Shown one piece after another: positions 1 to 5,249 of a stretch of 5,779 bases of DNA. The notes beneath the pieces are model-generated. The model saw nothing but the letters and a program-made list of their open reading frames with translations, made no database searches and had not been told where the DNA came from. The position numbers and the translations under genes were made by a program. Origin of the DNA: Prevotellaceae bacterium (lineage in GTDB: Bacteria > Bacteroidota > Bacteroidia > Bacteroidales > UBA932). Location: contig JAIRUB010000191.1 in assembly GCA_031254635.1 (NCBI GenBank), positions 1 to 5,779 of the forward strand, given 5' to 3'. Numbering within the stretch: the stretch's first letter is position 1; each line of letters begins with the position of its first letter.

Positions 1-145
1 CGTCTGTCAGCCAAATCTATCCCTGGCAGGTTGCTCCCCAGCAGAGCCTGCTTCCGTTTCAATTTGACATAACAAAAGTAATCAAGTAACCAAAACTATG
101 ACAAAAATCAGTCAAAAAACACCCTAAAAAATGTCCATTAGACCG
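1..145. other. Unassigned intergenic DNA with a GC-richer first 60 bases
   Basis: No gene is supported here. The first 60 bases are clearly GC-richer than the AT-rich DNA that follows. They contain an imperfect hairpin (GCAGG, then TGCT-CCCC-AGCA, then CCTGC) at about 27-52 without a following T run. One plus-strand frame is open from the window edge to a TAA at 87-89 (28 codons, ending ITKVIK), and a minus-strand frame is also open over the same bases. Stretches this short are open by chance, so the block could be the end of a gene lying outside the window or plain intergenic DNA. Positions 90-145 are A-rich with no recognisable signal. Confidence 0.3.
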
Positions 146-218
146 AATATCCACCTGTACTTACAAATATATATTTTTCGATCCATTCTGGGATGAAATA
201 TAGATCACTTTGGTATAA
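146..218 (+). mobile_element. Remnant: C-terminal tail and right end of an IS630-like element
   Basis: This 73-base block matches the reverse complement of 5057-5128 at about 64 of 73 positions, with one single-base gap. Read on the plus strand it encodes the tail ISTCTYKYIFFDPFWDEI and stops at TAG 201-203. The two copies differ at several third codon positions that leave the amino acid unchanged (TTC/TTT, GAT/GAC, TTC/TTT), which shows this is the ancestral coding frame. The other copy continues upstream into an IS630-type NPAE-MW motif, so the tail is assigned to that transposase family. Similarity stops about 14 bases after the stop codon, right after a TA (about 215-218), which fits an IS630 element end at a TA target. 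Upstream of 146 the match is lost, so only the last part of the element remains. It points towards the 3' end of ftsY. Confidence 0.6.
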
Positions 219-285
219 TTCACGCAATGATAATAAATATTCAGCTATATTGAAACACTACCCTAATTTTTGAATAGGCTTTGTC

Positions 286-320
286 ACCCCGTACCAAGAA
301 CCTCGTACCTCGCACCCTTT
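286..320. repeat. Degenerate 7-base tandem repeat, five units, consensus ACCTCGT
   Basis: Five consecutive 7-base units, each starting with ACC, run from 286 to 320: two are ACCTCGT or ACCTCGC (300-313) and the others are more diverged (ACCCCGT, ACCAAGA, ACCCTTT). The last base of the last unit is also the last base of the ftsY stop codon, so the array sits immediately downstream of that gene. The period equals neither a codon multiple nor a known promoter motif, and the role is unknown. Confidence 0.55.
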
Positions 321-1255
321 TAGTTGCTAAACAACGTTTTCACAAATTCCTTTGCATCAAACACCTGCAAGTCGTTAATGCCTTCGCCTACGCCGATGAA
401 TTTTACGGGAATTTTGAACTTGTCGACAATGCCCAGCACCACGCCGCCCTTGGCTGTGCCGTCAAGTTTAGTAATGGCTAATGCGGTGACTTCGGTGGCC
501 TTGGTGAAAGCCTCTGCTTGTTGGAAAGCGTTTTGCCCGGTAGAGCCGTCAAGCACTAAGAGCACTTCGTGGGGAGCATCGAGGATTACCTTGCTCATCA
601 CCTGACGAATTTTGCTAAGCTCATTCATTAGGTTGATTTTATTGTGTAGGCGGCCTGCAGTGTCGATAAGTACTACGTCGGCGTTGCCGGCCACGGCTGA
701 TGCTACGGTGTCGTATGCTACGGCAGCAGGATCGACGCCCATTTGCTGCTTCACAATGCTTACGCCTGCGCGCTCACTCCAGATAGTAAGCTGCTCAACG
801 GCGGCAGCGCGGAAAGTGTCGGCAGCGCCCAGCACTACCTTTTTGCCCTCATTTTTGAGTTGGGCAGCAAGTTTACCAATGGTGGTAGTTTTACCCACAC
901 CATTAACGCCCACCACCATAATTATATAAGGTTTCTTACTAAAGTCGAAAATTTCCTGAGAATTAGTATTGGCAGCGAGAAGACTTTCAGTTTCTTCGCG
1001 CAGGATGGTTTGTAGTTCTTCGGTGTTGATATACTTATCGCGGGCAGCGCGTTTTTCAATCCTTTCGATGATGCTCAAGGTAGTACCCACGCCAACGTCG
1101 GCGGTTACCAAGGCTTCTTCGATGCCGTTGAGTACCTCATCATCAACCTTGGATTTGCCGACTATACTGCGGGTGATTTTTTCAAAAATTCCCCGTTTGG
1201 TTTTCTGTAGCCCTTTGTCTAAGCTGTCTTTGTCGTGTTTTGAAAACAGTCCCAT
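320..1255 (-). CDS. ftsY: Signal recognition particle receptor FtsY (SRP GTPase)
   Basis: FtsY is the membrane-associated GTPase that docks SRP-ribosome-nascent-chain complexes at the SecYEG translocon. The 311-residue protein has the full NG architecture: a helical N domain (about 20-100) and then a GTPase domain. Visible motifs are the P-loop GVNGVGKT (116-123), the SRP-type insertion DTFRAAA (146-152), DTAGR (198-202), the base-specificity motif TKLDG (262-266) and the closing GVGEGINDL (288-296). These separate it from Ffh, which would carry a C-terminal methionine-rich M domain. The acidic A domain of E. coli FtsY is absent; short forms are common in this phylum, and the N-terminal MGLFSK with basic residues nearby may give membrane contact (inference). 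It is last in the rpmB-rpmG-DUF4295-ftsY cluster, 67 bases after the DUF4295 gene, with a terminator-like hairpin between. The ATG start is well placed and lacks a Shine-Dalgarno sequence. Confidence 0.97.
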   Translation of the reverse strand: MGLFSKHDKDSLDKGLQKTKRGIFEKITRSIVGKSKVDDEVLNGIEEALVTADVGVGTTLSIIERIEKRAARDKYINTEELQTILREETESLLAANTNSQEIFDFSKKPYIIMVVGVNGVGKTTTIGKLAAQLKNEGKKVVLGAADTFRAAAVEQLTIWSERAGVSIVKQQMGVDPAAVAYDTVASAVAGNADVVLIDTAGRLHNKINLMNELSKIRQVMSKVILDAPHEVLLVLDGSTGQNAFQQAEAFTKATEVTALAITKLDGTAKGGVVLGIVDKFKIPVKFIGVGEGINDLQVFDAKEFVKTLFSN

Positions 1256-1261
1256 ATTTCA

Positions 1262-1298
1262 TTTTTAAAAATAGAAAAAGCCCCAATCAAGGAGCTTT
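1262..1298 (-). terminator. Rho-independent terminator or attenuator between the DUF4295 gene and ftsY
   Basis: Read on the minus strand, AAAGCTCC, loop TTGATT and GGGGCTTT (arms 1291-1298 and 1277-1284) form an 8-pair stem with one mismatch, followed by TTCTATTTTT. It lies 25 bases past the DUF4295 stop codon and ends only a few bases before the ftsY ATG at 1255. It would end or reduce transcription from the ribosomal-protein genes, leaving ftsY on readthrough or on a promoter I cannot see in the short gap. The T run is interrupted, so partial termination is possible. Confidence 0.6.
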
Positions 1299-1322
1299 CA
1301 ATATTGATAAGCGGCGGGAAAA

Positions 1323-1484
1323 TTATTTTTTAGCGGCGAAAAATTCTTTTACTTCTTCAGTGGGCACCATTTCTTCCTTGAAAGAGTAAGCCCCTGACTG
1401 TTCCGATTTTACCATACGAATACATTTTACCGTATTCTTAACGGCTGTTTTATCACGCAATGTTGCAACTACTTTTTTTGCCAT
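1323..1484 (-). CDS. DUF4295 family small basic protein (probable ribosome-associated protein)
   Basis: A 53-residue ORF starts at ATG 1484, reads MAKKVVATLRDKTAVKN at the N-terminus and ends EVKEFFAAKK. It matches my recollection of the Bacteroidota-specific DUF4295 family, which is about 50 residues long and encoded directly after rpmG. The protein is rich in lysine, with a basic first half (K and R among residues 3-26) and a more acidic amphipathic end (EEMVPTEEVKEFF), and has no signal peptide or membrane segment. Position between rpmG and ftsY, 32 bases after the rpmG stop codon, suggests co-transcription with the ribosomal-protein genes. I recall that a Bacteroidota-specific ribosomal protein (bL38) was seen in a Flavobacterium ribosome structure and may be this family; that link is from memory and unverified. 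The assignment is strong for family and context and weaker for function. Confidence 0.85.
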   Translation of the reverse strand: MAKKVVATLRDKTAVKNTVKCIRMVKSEQSGAYSFKEEMVPTEEVKEFFAAKK

Positions 1485-1516
1485 AACTTTACTTTATAAA
1501 CTTTTAACTTTATAAC

Positions 1517-1705
1517 TTACTTAATTTCGCGGTGCAAGGTAACCTTTTTCATACAAGGGTTATATTTCTTGCGTTCCAAGCGGGTTGTCGTGTTCTTTTT
1601 ATTCTTGGTGGTAATGTAGCGTGAAATTCCCGGAACTCCTGCTTCGCGTTGTTCCGTGCATTCGAGAATTACCTGAACCCTATTGCCTTTGCCTTTCTTT
1701 GCCAT
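1517..1705 (-). CDS. rpmG: 50S ribosomal protein L33 (bL33), zinc-independent form
   Basis: bL33 is a small protein of the large ribosomal subunit near the E site. The 62-residue product has the family core, with the ITTKNKKNTTTRLERKKY stretch (31-48) and the C-terminal end KVTLHREIK. Of the cysteines that bind zinc in C+ forms only single ones remain (C16 in ECTEQ, C51 in NPCMKK), with no CxxC pair, so this is the zinc-free C- type. An insertion around EAGVPGISRY makes it longer than the roughly 50-residue proteobacterial protein, as usual in Bacteroidota. Only 10 bases separate it from the rpmB stop codon, so the two are one transcription unit. Confidence 0.96.
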   Translation of the reverse strand: MAKKGKGNRVQVILECTEQREAGVPGISRYITTKNKKNTTTRLERKKYNPCMKKVTLHREIK

Positions 1706-1715
1706 AACTCAAATC

Positions 1716-1958
1716 TTAATAAATATTAATCAACCCTGATGTTTGGGCATCTTTGAGGGCTGTTTTTAAACCTTTTTTGTTAATCGTGCGCATACCGGCT
1801 GCTGATACCTTCAGGGTAACAAAGCGCTGTTCATCTTCCAGCCAAAAACGTTTGTTTTGGAGGTTGGGGGCAAATTCACGTTTCGTGCGGCGTTTCGAGT
1901 GAGAAACGTTATTGCCTATCATTCTTTTTTTCCCGGTGATTTGACAAACTCGTGACAT
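1716..1958 (-). CDS. rpmB: 50S ribosomal protein L28 (bL28)
   Basis: bL28 is a large-subunit ribosomal protein. The 80-residue product is close to the usual length of about 78 and shows the family signature: an N-terminal CQITGKK (5-11), GNNVSHSKRRTKREFAPNLQ (15-34), then a strand region (RFWLEDEQRFVTLKVSAAGMRTINKKGL). It is strongly basic, as expected for an rRNA-binding protein. It is first in the minus-strand cluster, with a Bacteroidota-type promoter about 45-75 bases upstream. The start has no Shine-Dalgarno sequence, but the bases before it are A-rich, typical of the phylum. Confidence 0.97.
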   Translation of the reverse strand: MSRVCQITGKKRMIGNNVSHSKRRTKREFAPNLQNKRFWLEDEQRFVTLKVSAAGMRTINKKGLKTALKDAQTSGLINIY

Positions 1959-2001
1959 TATTCTTTTCTTTATTAAATACTAACCCTTTAATTTGGGGCT
2001 G

Positions 2002-2033
2002 CAAATATCGATATAATTTTTCAGACAACCAAA
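2002..2033 (-). promoter_or_regulatory. Bacteroidota-type promoter for rpmB-rpmG-DUF4295(-ftsY)
   Basis: On the minus strand a TTTG box (2033-2030) is followed by 20 bases and then GATATTTG (2009-2002), which matches the TAnnTTTG -7 consensus at all fixed positions except the first. The spacing equals that reported for this phylum. A start of transcription near 1995 would give a leader of roughly 35-40 bases before the rpmB ATG. Confidence 0.5.
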
Positions 2034-2112
2034 TTTTTTTTCAAATTATTTTTTAAGATGTGCTAATTTTCAAAAAAGACTACTTCCCTTTTGTAATTTT
2101 TTTCCACTTTTT

Positions 2113-2143
2113 TTTGTAAAGTTGAAATTTTTATTTAGCTTTG
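2113..2143 (+). promoter_or_regulatory. Bacteroidota-type promoter for the korDABC operon
   Basis: TTTG (2113-2116), 19 bases, then TAGCTTTG (2136-2143) is a full match to the TAnnTTTG -7 consensus with the expected -33 box and spacing. Transcription should start near 2150, giving a leader of about 20 bases before the ATG at 2172. It diverges from the rpmB promoter, with about 80 very AT-rich bases between the two -33 boxes and no obvious operator palindrome. Confidence 0.6.
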
Positions 2144-2171
2144 TAGAAACAATCATAAACAGATTTTAATT

Positions 2172-2393
2172 ATGGCAATGAAAGGAGCAATAGTGGTGGA
2201 CAGAGAAAGATGCAAGGGCTGTGGCGTTTGCATAGTTAACTGTCCTGCTAAGGTTATTGGACTAACCAAAGAAGTGAACAGTAAGGGTTATCCTATGTCT
2301 TATATGGCTAACCCTGAAGAATGTACCGGTTGCACCAATTGTGCTACCGTATGCCCCGATTCGGTTATCACCGTTTACAGGGTAAAAGTGTAA
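2172..2393 (+). CDS. korD: 2-oxoacid:ferredoxin oxidoreductase, delta subunit (two [4Fe-4S] ferredoxin)
   Basis: This subunit carries electrons from the catalytic subunits to external ferredoxin. The 73-residue protein has two CxxCxxCxxxCP motifs: C14, C17, C20, C24 and C51, C54, C57, C61, each expected to hold one [4Fe-4S] cluster. There is no extra domain and no signal peptide, so it acts in the cytoplasm. It is first in a four-gene operon; 51 bases separate it from the alpha gene. Its position and size match the KorD/VorC type of separate delta subunit rather than a free ferredoxin. ATG at 2172 is chosen because it follows the promoter closely; a second in-frame ATG (2178) would shorten it by two residues. 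Confidence 0.9.
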   Translation: MAMKGAIVVDRERCKGCGVCIVNCPAKVIGLTKEVNSKGYPMSYMANPEECTGCTNCATVCPDSVITVYRVKV

Positions 2394-2444
2394 TAATATA
2401 TTAGGAGTCAGGCTTGTCCGCTCCATAAAAATTAAGACAAAAAA

Positions 2445-3524
2445 ATGGCAGAAAAACTCTTAATGAAAGGAAATGAGGCTGTTGCAATTGCGGCTATACG
2501 TTGCGGATGCGATGGCTATTTTGGCTATCCTATTACCCCTCAATCGGAGGTGATGGAAACGCTGATGGAAGAAAAACCGTGGGAAACCACCGGTATGGTT
2601 GTTTTACAAGCTGAAAGCGAAGTGGCTTCTATTAACATGTTGTATGGAGGCGCTTCTTGTGGCAAAAAGGTGATGACATCGTCGAGTAGCCCGGGTATCA
2701 GCTTAATGTGCGAAGGTTTCAGCTATATGGCCGGAGCCGAATTACCCTGCTTGGTAGTTAACGTAGTACGCGGCGGACCGGGACTGGGCTCTATCCAAGC
2801 TTCGCAAGCCGATTATTTTCAGGCTACTAAAGGAGGCGGGCATGGCGACTATCAGTTAATAGTATTAGCCCCGAATTCGGTGCAGGAAATGTACGACTTT
2901 GTGGACTTAGGCTTCGAATTAGCTTTCAAATACCGTAACCCGGCATTGATTTTGACTGACGGCGTAATCGGGCAGATGATGGAAAAAGTGGAGTTGCGCC
3001 CCGAAAAGAAACGCTGGACAGATGAGGAAGTTATTAAATTGCACGGCGATTGGGCTACCACCGGTAAGACCAAAGACCGTCCGCAACACGCTATTACCTC
3101 TTTAGCTTTGGAATCGGCTGTGCTGGAAAGGTTTAACCTGAGGTTGATTGAAAAGTATAAAAAACTTAATGAACAGGAAGTCCGCTTCGAAAAAACGAAT
3201 TGCGACGATGCAGACTATATAATTATAGCCTACGGTGCAGCCTCCCGTGTATGTGAAAAGGCGGTAGAATTAGCTCGCAGCGAAGGTATTAAGGTAGGTT
3301 TACTGCGTCCCATTACCCTGTATCCCTTCCCCACAAAGGAAATTCAGAATATGGCAAAACAACTGAAAGCCATACTTACTGTAGAAATGAGCGCCGGCCA
3401 AATGGTGCAAGATGTACGGCTTGCTATTAATGGCGCCCTTCCGGTAGAATTCTTTGGCCGTTTGGGTGGTATCATACCCACACCCGAAGAAGTAGTAGCC
3501 GCTTTAAAGAAAATGGTAAAATAA
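2445..3524 (+). CDS. korA: 2-oxoacid:ferredoxin oxidoreductase, alpha subunit (KorA/VorB type)
   Basis: This is the alpha subunit of the thiamine-diphosphate enzyme that converts a 2-oxoacid and CoA to acyl-CoA, CO2 and reduced ferredoxin. At 359 residues it has the usual length of the separate alpha subunit. The N-terminal pyrimidine-binding domain (about 1-185) holds the conserved GYFGYPITPQSEV (24-36), whose YPITP loop contacts the 2-oxoacid in known structures, followed by LQAESEVASINM (54-65), where the glutamate is the one expected to activate the cofactor, and SSSSPGISLM (79-88). The second domain (about 255-359) carries IAYGAASR and LLRPITLYPFP (286-296). Substrate could be 2-oxoglutarate or branched-chain 2-oxoacids; sequence alone does not decide this, hence the symbol is tentative. 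A GGAG-like string (about 2403) lies some 40 bases upstream, too far to be a ribosome site. Confidence 0.93.
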   Translation: MAEKLLMKGNEAVAIAAIRCGCDGYFGYPITPQSEVMETLMEEKPWETTGMVVLQAESEVASINMLYGGASCGKKVMTSSSSPGISLMCEGFSYMAGAELPCLVVNVVRGGPGLGSIQASQADYFQATKGGGHGDYQLIVLAPNSVQEMYDFVDLGFELAFKYRNPALILTDGVIGQMMEKVELRPEKKRWTDEEVIKLHGDWATTGKTKDRPQHAITSLALESAVLERFNLRLIEKYKKLNEQEVRFEKTNCDDADYIIIAYGAASRVCEKAVELARSEGIKVGLLRPITLYPFPTKEIQNMAKQLKAILTVEMSAGQMVQDVRLAINGALPVEFFGRLGGIIPTPEEVVAALKKMVK

Positions 3525-3539
3525 ATCAAGCATAAGAAT

Positions 3540-4301
3540 ATGGACGTAAAAGATATTATAAAACCCGAAAATAAGGTTTACGGAAAATGTCCGGTACTAA
3601 CCGAAAGAGTGTTACACTACTGCCCGGGTTGCAGTCACGGCACAATTCATAAATTGCTTGCCGAAGTAATTCAAGAAATGGGTATTCAAGACAAAACTAT
3701 TGCTATATCGCCTGTGGGATGTGCCGTATTTGCCTACAACTATATAGATATAGATTGGCAACAAGCACCTCACGGACGCGCTGCTGCTTTAGCTACAGGT
3801 GCCAAACGCATTTGCCCCGACAAGTATGTATTTACCTATCAGGGAGATGGCGATCTTTCGGCTATCGGAACGGCTGAAACTATCCATGCTTGCAACCGTG
3901 GTGAAAATATAGTAATCATATTGGTTAACAATGCTATTTACGGTATGACAGGTGGGCAAATGAGTCCCCTTACTCTCGAAGGGCAAGTTACCTCTACTAC
4001 GCCTTACGGCCGTGATATAGCATTGAACGGTTATCCGCTCAAAATTACCAACCTGATTGCTCAATTAGACGGCACTTGTTATGTTACCCGTCAAAGCGTG
4101 CAAAATGCAGCGGCGGTACGAAAGACTAAGAAAGCTATCCGTAAGGCTTTTGAAAATTCGGCACAAAAGAAAGGAACTTCTTTCATCGAAGTAGTGTCAT
4201 CGTGTAACTCAGGCTGGAAATTATCACCTGTGGATGCAAACAAATGGATGGAAGACAATATGTTCCCCTTCTACGAATTAGGCGATCTGAAAGATAAATA
4301 G
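3540..4301 (+). CDS. korB: 2-oxoacid:ferredoxin oxidoreductase, beta subunit (TPP-binding)
   Basis: The beta subunit binds the diphosphate end of thiamine diphosphate and the [4Fe-4S] cluster next to it. In the 253 residues I see YCPGCSHG (27-34), SPVGCAVF (57-64), PHGRAAALATGAK (77-89), the cofactor and magnesium motif GDGDLSAIG (102-110) and NNAIYGMTGGQ (130-140). C28, C31, C61 and C222 (SSCNSGW) sit at spacings (3, 30, 161) like the four cluster ligands of archaeal two-subunit enzymes, so the proximal cluster should be intact. The gene is 15 bases after korA and 28 before korC, so it is translated from the same mRNA. The short tail after residue 226 (NKWMEDNMFPFYELGDLKDK) is also seen in Bacteroidota relatives, by memory. 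Cytoplasmic; no signal peptide. Confidence 0.95.
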   Translation: MDVKDIIKPENKVYGKCPVLTERVLHYCPGCSHGTIHKLLAEVIQEMGIQDKTIAISPVGCAVFAYNYIDIDWQQAPHGRAAALATGAKRICPDKYVFTYQGDGDLSAIGTAETIHACNRGENIVIILVNNAIYGMTGGQMSPLTLEGQVTSTTPYGRDIALNGYPLKITNLIAQLDGTCYVTRQSVQNAAAVRKTKKAIRKAFENSAQKKGTSFIEVVSSCNSGWKLSPVDANKWMEDNMFPFYELGDLKDK

Positions 4302-4329
4302 TCCTTGAATTTTAAAATTTTGAACGAAT

Positions 4330-4869
4330 ATGAAAGAAGAAATAATCATAGCCGGTTTTGGCGGACAAGGCGTGTTGTCGATGGGTAAAATTTTAGCCTA
4401 TTCAGGCATTATGCAAGATATGGAAGTCACCTGGATGCCTTCTTACGGTCCAGAAATGCGCGGAGGTACAGCCAATGTTACCGTGGTGCTGAGCGACAAG
4501 CGCGTAAGTTCGCCCATTGTGCAAAGCTACGATACAGTTATCGCTTTAAATCAACAATCGTTGGATAAATTCCAACAATCGGTAAAAGCCGGTGGGCTGT
4601 TATTATATGATCCCAATGGTATTACTACGCCTCCAACTCGTAAAGATATTAAGATTGCTAAGATTGAAGCAGCCGAAGAAGCTACGAAATTAGGTAATTC
4701 CAAAGGTTACAATATGATAGTTTTAGGCGCTTTCCTGAAACTGAAACCCATTGTAAAAATGGAAAATGTGATTAAGGGGTTGAAAAAATCTATTCCCGAG
4801 CGCCACCATCATCTCATTCCTATGAATGAGCAAGCCATTGAACGCGGTATGGGAGCTGTGGAAGTGTGA
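4330..4869 (+). CDS. korC: 2-oxoacid:ferredoxin oxidoreductase, gamma subunit
   Basis: The gamma subunit forms the domain that helps bind CoA and packs against the alpha subunit. The 179-residue protein is the normal length and shows the family signature: IIIAGFGGQGVLSMGKILA (5-23), the MPSYGPEMRGGTANV block (36-50), and VSSPIV (59-64). No cysteine cluster motif is present, as expected. It is the last gene of the operon; the following 30-70 bases hold terminator-like hairpins and then mobile-element remnants. With korD, korA and korB it makes a complete four-subunit enzyme; no frameshift or missing key residue was seen in any of the four. Confidence 0.94.
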   Translation: MKEEIIIAGFGGQGVLSMGKILAYSGIMQDMEVTWMPSYGPEMRGGTANVTVVLSDKRVSSPIVQSYDTVIALNQQSLDKFQQSVKAGGLLLYDPNGITTPPTRKDIKIAKIEAAEEATKLGNSKGYNMIVLGAFLKLKPIVKMENVIKGLKKSIPERHHHLIPMNEQAIERGMGAVEV

Positions 4870-4878
4870 TGAAGAAAT

Positions 4879-4909
4879 AAAAAAACCGGCTCAATAGCCA
4901 CGAGTGGTT
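4879..4909 (-). terminator. Possible minus-strand terminator facing the kor operon
   Basis: Read on the minus strand, AACC (4909-4906), a 6-base bulge, then GGCT-ATTG-AGCC and GGTT form an imperfect bulged hairpin that runs directly into seven T (complement of the A run 4879-4885). It would stop transcripts coming from the transposon side before they enter korC antisense. The stem is short and interrupted, so support is modest. Confidence 0.35.
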
Positions 4910-4940
4910 GTAAGAAATTCTGGTCACTCTTTTTTTATTT
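4902..4940 (+). terminator. Probable rho-independent terminator of the korDABC operon
   Basis: GAGTG (4902-4906) pairs with CACTC (4925-4929), extended inwards by several G-T pairs, and is followed by seven T (4930-4936) and ATTT. It begins 33 bases after the korC stop codon, the expected place for the end of the operon. The Watson-Crick part is only five pairs, so efficiency is uncertain. Confidence 0.45.
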
Positions 4941-5056
4941 TGAATAATAGGTTTGGATTTCCACGGCACTGTACTACGATTATCGCTATTGCTAAATCTC
5001 GTATTTCCATTACGAATCGTCGTTTAGTAGTTTTGTATCCGGCATTGTTCGCTCTT
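4941..5056. other. Unexplained intergenic stretch between operon terminator and IS630 remnant
   Basis: Both strands are open here: a minus-strand frame continues from the IS630 remnant down to about 4924, and a plus-strand frame runs from 4904. Neither resembles a family I know. The minus-strand frame is a fusion created by a one-base deletion in the transposase remnant, so it is not a gene in its own right. A small hairpin TCGTA-TTTCCAT-TACGA lies at 4999-5015. This stretch may be another decayed insertion or ordinary intergenic DNA. Confidence 0.3.
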
Positions 5057-5249
5057 TTATACAAAAGTGATCTATATTTCATTCTAAAATGGGTCAAAAA
5101 AATATATTTGTAAGCACAGGTGGATATTACGATGTTTCTGTTGATTTCATTGGCAGCGTTATCAATAAACGAACTGATTTCTTCGAGCGATTTAAACAAT
5201 TTATTGGTAAAGGTTTTTTTTAATCTTGCCACATTTTTTCAGCCGGATT
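5057..5249 (-). pseudogene. IS630-like transposase, C-terminal remnant with element end
   Basis: IS630 transposases (Tc1/mariner relatives, DDE_3 domain) cut and paste DNA at TA sites. From 5249 leftwards the minus strand reads NPAEKMWQD, the family NPxE-xxW motif carrying the last catalytic acid, then after a one-base shift LKKTFTNKLFKSLEEISSFI and on to ISTCAYKYIF, the C-terminal tail. Three lesions are visible. One T is missing before a run of eight A (5214-5222), which puts a TAA after GAT. One base is missing in the AT-rich run near 5100-5107. The tryptophan codon seen as TGG in the left copy (189-191) is TAG here. The ancestral stop is TAG at 5074-5072, and similarity to the left copy ends near 5057, next to a TA. 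Everything before NPAE, including the first two catalytic residues, is gone. GTG 5232 could open a 102-residue frame, but that frame is an artefact of the deletions. Confidence 0.72.

Noticed and set aside
170..202. Hairpin-like palindrome inside the repeat (TATA, TTTC, ATCC against GGAT, GAAA, TATA), with G-U-compatible changes in the other copy, suggesting a structured RNA.
   Set aside because: The block is better explained as the coding tail of a transposase: the differences are largely synonymous in that frame and the other copy continues into the NPAE-MW motif.
281..1268. Several plus-strand open frames of 66-105 codons.
   Set aside because: They lie wholly or mostly opposite ftsY, which has all SRP-GTPase motifs; they are antisense shadows.
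1485..1516. Short repeated AACTTTATAA-like strings between rpmG and the DUF4295 gene.
   Set aside because: Low-complexity AT-rich spacer; two partial copies are expected by chance.
2400..2425. A GGAG string upstream of korA as a ribosome binding site.
   Set aside because: It lies about 40 bases before the start codon, too far for initiation, and Bacteroidota generally do not rely on such sites.
2852..4064. Minus-strand open frames within the kor operon.
   Set aside because: They are antisense to korA and korB, which show full-length conserved domains.
4904..5113. A 69-residue plus-strand frame after korC.
   Set aside because: It overlaps the operon terminator and the antisense of the IS630 tail, and resembles no known family.
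4924..5232. A 102-residue minus-strand frame starting at GTG.
   Set aside because: It begins in mid-motif of the IS630 transposase after a one-base deletion and leaves the true frame at a second deletion, so it is a composite of a remnant and unrelated DNA.
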